This document shows positions 42,292-46,927 of a DNA stretch of 46,927 nt, one piece after another (the first letter of the stretch is position 1; each line of letters opens with the position of its first letter). Below the pieces are notes generated by a model, which searched no databases, was not told the DNA's origin, and saw only the letters and a list, made by a program, of their open reading frames with translations. This stretch comes from Chloroflexota bacterium. GTDB lineage: Bacteria; Chloroflexota; Limnocylindria; P2-11E; CF-107. Where the stretch lies: NCBI GenBank assembly GCA_005881435.1, contig VBHP01000083.1:1-46927 (forward strand), read 5' to 3'. Made by a program: the position numbers and the translations under genes.

Positions 42292-44034
42292 CTAGTCAAA
42301 GGAGAACGCGTCCCAGCCGACGCTATCCCAACCCACGCTGTCCCAGCCGACGCTGTCCCAACCCACGCTGTCCCAGCCGACGCTGTCCCAGCCGACGCTG
42401 TCCCAACCCACGCTGTCCCAGCCGACGCTGTCCCAATCGAAGTTGTCCCACGCCACTGAATCCCAGTTGACGCTGTCCCAGGTGAGCGACCCCCACAGGA
42501 TGCCGTCGAGGCTGAGGTTCTTCCAGCGCAGCGGTGTGCCGTACAGCATCGCGTACAGCGAACGTGCGAACCCATCCGCTGGCCGGAGTCCGCGGTTCGC
42601 AGCGGCGAGGGAAACATCCACCGGAGCGAGCGGTCCAAGGGTTCCCCCACTCGACCGGCTCGTCGTCGCGGCTGCGGCCGCGTTCACATCCAGCAGCCCG
42701 CTGCCGGCGGCGATGGGATCGGGAAGCGTGGCGCTGCCACCGAACGGCTGCGTCGAGCCCACCAATGCCGCCTTTACCTGGTCCGGAGCAAGGTCTGGTC
42801 TGCGCTGGAGCAACAGCGCGGCGGCCCCAGACGCCACCGCGGTCGCCATCGAGGTGCCGCTCAAACGGAAGTAGGTCGCGCCGTTCTGCGCCGTGACGAC
42901 GCGGTCGGGGAACAGCACATCGAGCGTGCTTCCGGGTACGCGGAGCGAAACGATCCGCCGGCCCGGTGCGACGAGGTCAGGCTTGGCATTCGAGTCGGCG
43001 CTGCCCCACGATGAGAACCACACCAGAGTGTCGTCCGCGGTGCTGAGCGTTCCGGCGTCGTCGGTTGCGCCGACCGTGATGACGTACGGATCCGTGCCTG
43101 GCGTGACGACGCTGTCACGTTGCGGGCCGCTGTTTCCCGCCGCCGCCACCACCACCAGACCGACACGCCACGCCACCTCGACGGCGGCTGCCAGTGGGTC
43201 GGTGCGATAGGAACCGCTCGAGTGCGCGCCGAAAGACAGATTGATGACACGGATGTTGTACGCGGACCGGTGCGTCACGACCCACTCGATGCCGCGCACC
43301 AGCGATGAGATCCGACCGCTGCCGTTGTTGTTGAGCACGCGGACGTCGACGATGTTCGCCTGCGGCGCGATCCCGATGAACTCGCCATCGGACCGTCTGC
43401 CGTTTCCGGCGATGATCCCGGCGATATTGGTGCCGTGACCGCCCGGATCGCTCGTCAGCCGCTCGCCCGCGAAATTGACTGAGGCCAGGATCCGGTTCGT
43501 GGGCTGCGTGAGATCCGGATCGGAGGCGACGCCGGAATCGAGGACCGCCACGGTGACGCCCAGCCCGGTGGTCCCGTTGTGCCAGAGCTGATCCGCTTTC
43601 ACGACTCGCGGATACACGGCGGCGAGCTCAGCGGCGGTCACGGTCTGCGTCCCGCCGCGTCTCGGGCCGACGGTCGCGTCGTAATGGATGTACGCGACGG
43701 TCGGGACCAGGCTCATAGCCTCGATGCCGGCGGCGTTGGCGAATCCAGCGGCACTGTTGATCAGCGACAGCCCGCCGGCGGGTGTGCCGTTGAGGCGAAG
43801 GAGATCCAGGGCTTCATTGGTGCGACCCGCGCTCGCCAAAGGGGCGAACGGAGCAAGAGGGGGCTGCATCTCGACGATGACAGGCAAGGGCGACAGCGGA
43901 TTCGCATTCATCAACGTCGTCAACGCCGGGTCGATCTTGTCGGTCGTTGCCGCGCGCGCACGGGGCGCGAACGGCAGCAGGGCGACGCTGAGTACGAGGA
44001 CGATGCAGCTGGCGACGACCAGACGGAGCCTCAT
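42292..44034 (-). CDS. Secreted subtilisin-like (S8) serine protease with W-periodic tail
   Basis: 580 aa. Signal peptide (about 1-28, cleavage after ARA), an inhibitor-like propeptide to about 125, then the S8 domain: D166 (AVLDSGV), H200 (GGHGTNIAG), N301 (AAGNSG), S395 (SGTSMATAVASG). The last 60 residues are unusual: tryptophan every five residues (WGSLT, WDSVN, WDSVA, WDNFD, eight WDSVG units, WDAFS), ending in FSFD. The gene start overlaps the stop of the histidine kinase gene (ATGA), so the two are translationally coupled. The tail may anchor the enzyme or form a beta-solenoid; function unknown. Confidence 0.92.
   Translation of the reverse strand: MRLRLVVASCIVLVLSVALLPFAPRARAATTDKIDPALTTLMNANPLSPLPVIVEMQPPLAPFAPLASAGRTNEALDLLRLNGTPAGGLSLINSAAGFANAAGIEAMSLVPTVAYIHYDATVGPRRGGTQTVTAAELAAVYPRVVKADQLWHNGTTGLGVTVAVLDSGVASDPDLTQPTNRILASVNFAGERLTSDPGGHGTNIAGIIAGNGRRSDGEFIGIAPQANIVDVRVLNNNGSGRISSLVRGIEWVVTHRSAYNIRVINLSFGAHSSGSYRTDPLAAAVEVAWRVGLVVVAAAGNSGPQRDSVVTPGTDPYVITVGATDDAGTLSTADDTLVWFSSWGSADSNAKPDLVAPGRRIVSLRVPGSTLDVLFPDRVVTAQNGATYFRLSGTSMATAVASGAAALLLQRRPDLAPDQVKAALVGSTQPFGGSATLPDPIAAGSGLLDVNAAAAATTSRSSGGTLGPLAPVDVSLAAANRGLRPADGFARSLYAMLYGTPLRWKNLSLDGILWGSLTWDSVNWDSVAWDNFDWDSVGWDSVGWDSVGWDSVGWDSVGWDSVGWDSVGWDSVGWDAFSFD
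42310..42429 (-). repeat. Eight 15-base tandem repeats encoding WDSVG
   Basis: Two synonymous versions of the unit are mixed (plus strand tcccagccgacgctg and tcccaacccacgctg; the first has a final a). The order is A B A B A A B A, which suggests higher-order duplication of pairs. This is coding DNA, not a CRISPR. Confidence 0.9.
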
Positions 44035-45743
44035 GCGTGTCGCTCCATGCGAGCGGGCTCGGCCTCTTCAGTCGGCAATGGCAGCGTGAAGTAGAACTCG
44101 CTGCCTTGGCCGTGGCCCGCCGATGCCGCCCACATGCGTCCGCCGTGGGCGGCGACGAGGCCGTTGGCGAAATACAGACCGAGCCCGGCACCTTTGACGT
44201 GCTGCGCACCTTCCGCGCGATAGCCGCGACGGAACAGCTGTTCGCGCTCCGTGGCGTCGAGGCCAAGGCCCTCGTCGCTGACGCAGACCGTCGCGCCATG
44301 CTCGTCCGCGGCGACCGAGACCGTCACCGTCGAGCCCTCGGGCGAGTACTTCAACGCGTTGGACAGCAGGTTTGTGAGGACCTGGCGGATCCGGCGCTCG
44401 TCCCAGTCGCCGACGACGCGCTGGCGCGCGGAAACGCGGATGCGATGCCGAGCCGTCGTCCGGATCGAATCCACGACGTCGTGCACCAGGGCCACGAGGT
44501 CGACAGGCCAGGGGGTGATCGAGAGCAGGCCGGCCTCCAGAGTCGAGATGTCAAACAGCGTCGCGATCAGGTCCGCCATGCGGTCGGTGTACTTCACGAT
44601 CGCGGCGGCCGATGCCTTCAAAGCTTTCCGATCGCGGTCACCGTCGGTGAGGCGACGGAGGAGGATCTCCGCCTGACCCTTGATGACCGTTATCGGCGTC
44701 CGCAGGTCGTGCCAGGCCATGGCGAAGATGTCTTCCCGCAACCGCTCCAGCTCCCGCTGTCCCGTGGTGTCCCGGAAGACGATGACCCCGCCTTGCACCG
44801 CGCCGGTCGGAGAGCGAAGTACCGACGCGTTGACGCTCAGGATGCGTCGCTGGGCCGACCGAAGCTCGATCTCCTCTTCAGCGACGCTCGATCCCGCGCG
44901 AAGCGCCTCGACGACGGGAACGAGCGCGGCGGTGATCTCTCGCGCCGTCAGCGGCCACTGCTCCAGGCGCTGTCGCTCGAGCGGCTGGCCCAACACGAGG
45001 CTCGCACTATCCAGGCACAGCAGCTGTCGCGCCGCGCGATTCAAGCGCACGATCGCGCCGCGTTCATCGACGATGAGCAGCGCGTCCGTCATGCCGGCGA
45101 GAATCGCCTCCAGCTCGGAGGCATGTCGTTCGTACTCCAGCGCCATCTGTTCCGTCGCGTGCAGGCGTGTGATAGCGGCCGCCGCCTGCGCGCCGATGGC
45201 GCTCAGCGTGAAGAGATCCCCCTCGTCATACGCATCGGGCTCGTAGCTCTGCGCCGAGAGCACGCCGAGCACGCGATCGCCCGACATGATCGGGACTACC
45301 AGTGCGGACTCCGGCGCGACCAAGTCGCCCGATTCCGTTCCATACAGCAAACGGACGGGACCCTCGACGGACCAGTGACGAACGAGCCGCGGCGTCCGCG
45401 TGCGGATGGCCTCGCTGGTAATGCCTTGGCCGAGCGGGAACGACCCACCGGGATGCTCCACGCCGCGATCAATCTGGCGCACGACCTCGACGGTCTGACT
45501 GGCCTCGTTGTAGACGGCGAAGAAGAGGACGGTCGCGTCCATCACACGCGCGATCTCGTCGTGAAGCGCGCGGAAGAGCTCCTCAAGGTTGCTGGCTTCG
45601 GCGGCGAGACCACCGAGTCTGCGCGCCAGCGCAAGCCGCGAGCGCTGCTGCTCCGCGGCGGTCGCGATCACAGTGGAACTTAAGTCGCTCGGCACGCGTC
45701 CGTCGCCCGCTGTGGCAACGGAAGGAGGTCTTGTAATGGACAC
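44031..45743 (-). CDS. Sensor histidine kinase, GAF-PAS-HisKA-HATPase
   Basis: 570 aa without membrane segments. GAF domain (about 50-195), PAS domain (about 205-325, ILAGMTDALLIVDERGAIVRLN), phospho-acceptor H345 in AMAWHDLRTPITVIKGQAE, and an ATPase domain with N-box NLLSNALKYSPEGS, G1 DEGLGLD and G2 GAGLGLYFANG. No response regulator is adjacent. Coupling to the secreted protease is unusual. The GTG at 45743 overlaps the start region of the opposing gene; a GTG at 45695 is an alternative start. Confidence 0.92.
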   Translation of the reverse strand: MSITRPPSVATAGDGRVPSDLSSTVIATAAEQQRSRLALARRLGGLAAEASNLEELFRALHDEIARVMDATVLFFAVYNEASQTVEVVRQIDRGVEHPGGSFPLGQGITSEAIRTRTPRLVRHWSVEGPVRLLYGTESGDLVAPESALVVPIMSGDRVLGVLSAQSYEPDAYDEGDLFTLSAIGAQAAAAITRLHATEQMALEYERHASELEAILAGMTDALLIVDERGAIVRLNRAARQLLCLDSASLVLGQPLERQRLEQWPLTAREITAALVPVVEALRAGSSVAEEEIELRSAQRRILSVNASVLRSPTGAVQGGVIVFRDTTGQRELERLREDIFAMAWHDLRTPITVIKGQAEILLRRLTDGDRDRKALKASAAAIVKYTDRMADLIATLFDISTLEAGLLSITPWPVDLVALVHDVVDSIRTTARHRIRVSARQRVVGDWDERRIRQVLTNLLSNALKYSPEGSTVTVSVAADEHGATVCVSDEGLGLDATEREQLFRRGYRAEGAQHVKGAGLGLYFANGLVAAHGGRMWAASAGHGQGSEFYFTLPLPTEEAEPARMERHA

Positions 45744-46232
45744 AGCGTCTGCTAGATCGATGAGTCTGCAGACTTGGGGCCAACGCGGCCGGTCGGGCGT
45801 TCGCGGCCAACATCCGTGCCGCTGCGATCGCAGTCATCCAAGCAATCGCTGTATCGAGCGTGCGGAGTGTCGCGGGCCTTGCGGCGGCGCCCGACTTGGC
45901 TCGACCGGCGGTCGAGCCCACATCAACGCGGCGTACTTCGCCTGGGATCGGACGTTCGCGATCGTGTGGCTATCGGCGCCCGGGGCGCGACATTCGCGCA
46001 ACCTACAAAGGAATGCGTCCGCCGCGATCGTGGTCTACGACTCGACCCAGCGGTGGGGCCGACGGGATCGCGGTATTCACCTGTACGGCTCGGCGCGCGA
46101 GCTCCGCGGCACCCAGCGCGCGAGGCCGCACGCCTCTATCAACGATGCTTCCCGGACTACGACGAGTCCAACCTCGACGCATACGACGCCAGGGACCTGA
46201 CGACGTGGCTCCGGACCGAGAGCTATCGCTGA
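45736..46232 (+). pseudogene. Pyridoxamine-5'-phosphate-oxidase-like protein, frameshifted
   Basis: An ATG at 45736 with an excellent GGAAGGAGGT site opens the gene. PNPOx-like sequence is clear in the middle: LGSTGGRAHINAAYFAWD, then APGARHSRNLQRNASAAIVV, then STQRWG and GIHLYGSARELRG. A one-base loss near 46118-46126 moves the end into another frame (AARLYQRCFPDYDESN, then LTTWLRTESYR, stop 46232). The first 50 codons in the ATG frame look non-coding, while the third frame there has GC-rich third positions, so a second frameshift is likely. Split-barrel FMN proteins of about 150 aa are the family. Confidence 0.7.
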
Positions 46233-46295
46233 GCTTGCGTGAGCGCGGCTAGAAGGCCTTCGACTGCCAGACGAGAGCGAGGATGGTGAGCAGCA

Positions 46296-46320
46296 GGCGC
46301 GAGTCCACCGCACTCGCGCC
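46296..46320. terminator. Hairpin between convergent genes
   Basis: GGCGCGAGT (46296-46304), loop CCACCGC, ACTCGCGCC (46312-46320), perfect 9-base arms. It lies between the PNPOx-like gene and the opposing DUF1684 gene in a 190-base spacer with no other feature. Confidence 0.55.
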
Positions 46321-46425
46321 GCGCTTCCGCGTGATCGTGACTACCCTCATCCCGCGTCGAGTCTCGGCGTAGGACTGCAGACGCACAATGCGCAGCGTTG
46401 AGGAGCGATCGCTCGTGCAAATGAG

Positions 46426-46927
46426 CTACGCGTCGTGCGGGAAGGTCTGCTCTCCAGCGCGGATCGCGACATCGAGCCAATTGTCGCGCGGCGGCAGCGG
46501 ACAGGACCAGCTCTCGTTGTACGCGCAGTAGGGGTTGTAGGCCCGATTGAAATCGAGCAGATACCGGCCCGAGCCGAGCGGCTCGGCTTCGACGTATCGT
46601 CCGGCGCCGTAGGTCTCGTCGCCGCTGGTGCGATCGCGGAAAGGGATGAACAGGCTGTGACCCTGCTCGTACGCGAGCAGCACGGCGTCGCGGTCGCCGA
46701 CGCGGAAGCGCAGATGGCCGGCGCGGACCAGCTCGCTGGTACTGCCGTCGCTGGTCTCGACCGGTTCCGCGACCGGTGCCGACTCGGGCTCCAGCGCGAC
46801 CTCGAAGCGGTACGCCGGGTCCTCCGGGAAGTACCGCAGGCCGGAGAACACATGGCGCTGCTCGTGGGTCAGCGGCGAGTCGTGCGAATGGCCGAACAAT
46901 TCGTCCTTCTCCCGCCTGAGCGTGGCG
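46426..46927 (-). CDS. DUF1684 family protein (5' truncated by window edge)
   Basis: Open to the right edge of the window; 157 aa are shown from an internal TTG codon, and the frame continues upstream as REKDELFGHS. DUF1684 marks are clear: SPLTHEQRHVFSGLRYFPED, IPFRDRTSGDETYGAGRYVE, LDFNRAYNPYCAYNESWSCP and LPPRDN. Family members are about 170-250 aa. Biochemical function unknown. Confidence 0.9.
   Translation of the reverse strand, partial: ATLRREKDELFGHSHDSPLTHEQRHVFSGLRYFPEDPAYRFEVALEPESAPVAEPVETSDGSTSELVRAGHLRFRVGDRDAVLLAYEQGHSLFIPFRDRTSGDETYGAGRYVEAEPLGSGRYLLDFNRAYNPYCAYNESWSCPLPPRDNWLDVAIRAGEQTFPHDA

Noticed and set aside
42301-42480. Short regularly spaced repeats that could suggest a CRISPR
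   Set aside because: Units are 15 bases without spacers and lie in frame in the subtilase gene, encoding WDSVG.
44037-45683. 548-codon frame opposite the histidine kinase
   Set aside because: The minus strand carries all kinase motifs; the opposite frame is Arg/Gln/Asp-rich with no domain.

Overview
The window is high-GC, densely packed bacterial DNA. The gene types are an F420/deazaflavin-type nitroreductase-family protein, a TrpB2-type tryptophan synthase beta chain, DUF1684, DUF2935 and DUF4386 proteins, a CRTAC1 protein next to a vanadium-type haloperoxidase, and a half-size xylose-type ABC ATPase. They point to an environmental Chloroflexota or Actinomycetota lineage. No 16S rRNA or universal marker is present, so this placement is inference.

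Layout. 1-2431 (+): ABC exporter (ATPase cut by the window edge, permease) and a membrane-anchored zinc metallopeptidase. 2435-4009 (-): acyl-CoA ligase. 4169-4579 (+): a shortened DUF1003-like membrane protein. 4584-7697 (-): a redox-stress operon, tetR - doxX - pirin - 1-Cys peroxiredoxin - CPFC thiol oxidoreductase. A clean TetR-type operator separates it from a divergent deazaflavin-dependent nitroreductase-family gene (7762-8211, +). 7720-13853 (-): EamA transporter, threonine-dehydratase-like enzyme, MoaF-like lipocalin, and trpB2 - AlkA-like glycosylase - membrane protein. 13915-21249: small basic protein, secreted alkaline-phosphatase-superfamily protein, lipoproteins, HTH-PAS regulator, DUF2935 protein, VOC protein, and two adjacent genes (DinB-like; PCD-VOC) that both carry a C-terminal frameshift. 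21378-25733 (-): MORN-type protein, lipase-like hydrolase and several multi-pass membrane proteins. 25734-34180: an 8.2-kb island. 34211-37559 (-): xylose/ribose-type ABC importer (xylF-xylH-ATPase order). 37670-42218 (+): CRTAC1, vanadium haloperoxidase, alpha/beta hydrolase. 42292-45743 (-): GAF-PAS histidine kinase translationally coupled to a secreted subtilase with a tryptophan-periodic tail. 45736-46232 (+): frameshifted pyridoxamine-phosphate-oxidase-like gene. 46426-46927 (-): DUF1684 protein, cut by the window edge.

The most interesting part is the island. An intact tRNA-Glu(TTC) at 34107-34180 has its 3' 46 bases repeated perfectly at 25959-26004, the usual scar of tRNA-site integration. 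A degenerate third copy may lie at 21292-21315. Between the perfect repeats there is no integrase. Instead there is one giant secreted or surface protein (1776 aa): a signal anchor, fourteen RCC1-type repeats (enough for two 7-bladed propellers), a long RHS/YD shell, an RHS core ending in DPTG, and a 64-residue tip with 12 cysteines and hydrophobic stretches. Directly downstream is a small multi-pass membrane protein in the position of an immunity gene. A divergent stand-alone LuxR-type HTH protein is separated from the RHS gene by a dyad-rich spacer. A 293-aa protein of unknown function with a ParB-like motif sits next to the tRNA. I propose this as a candidate polymorphic toxin or contact system whose toxin tip is a Cys-rich membrane-active peptide. 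Function is inferred; the architecture is read directly.
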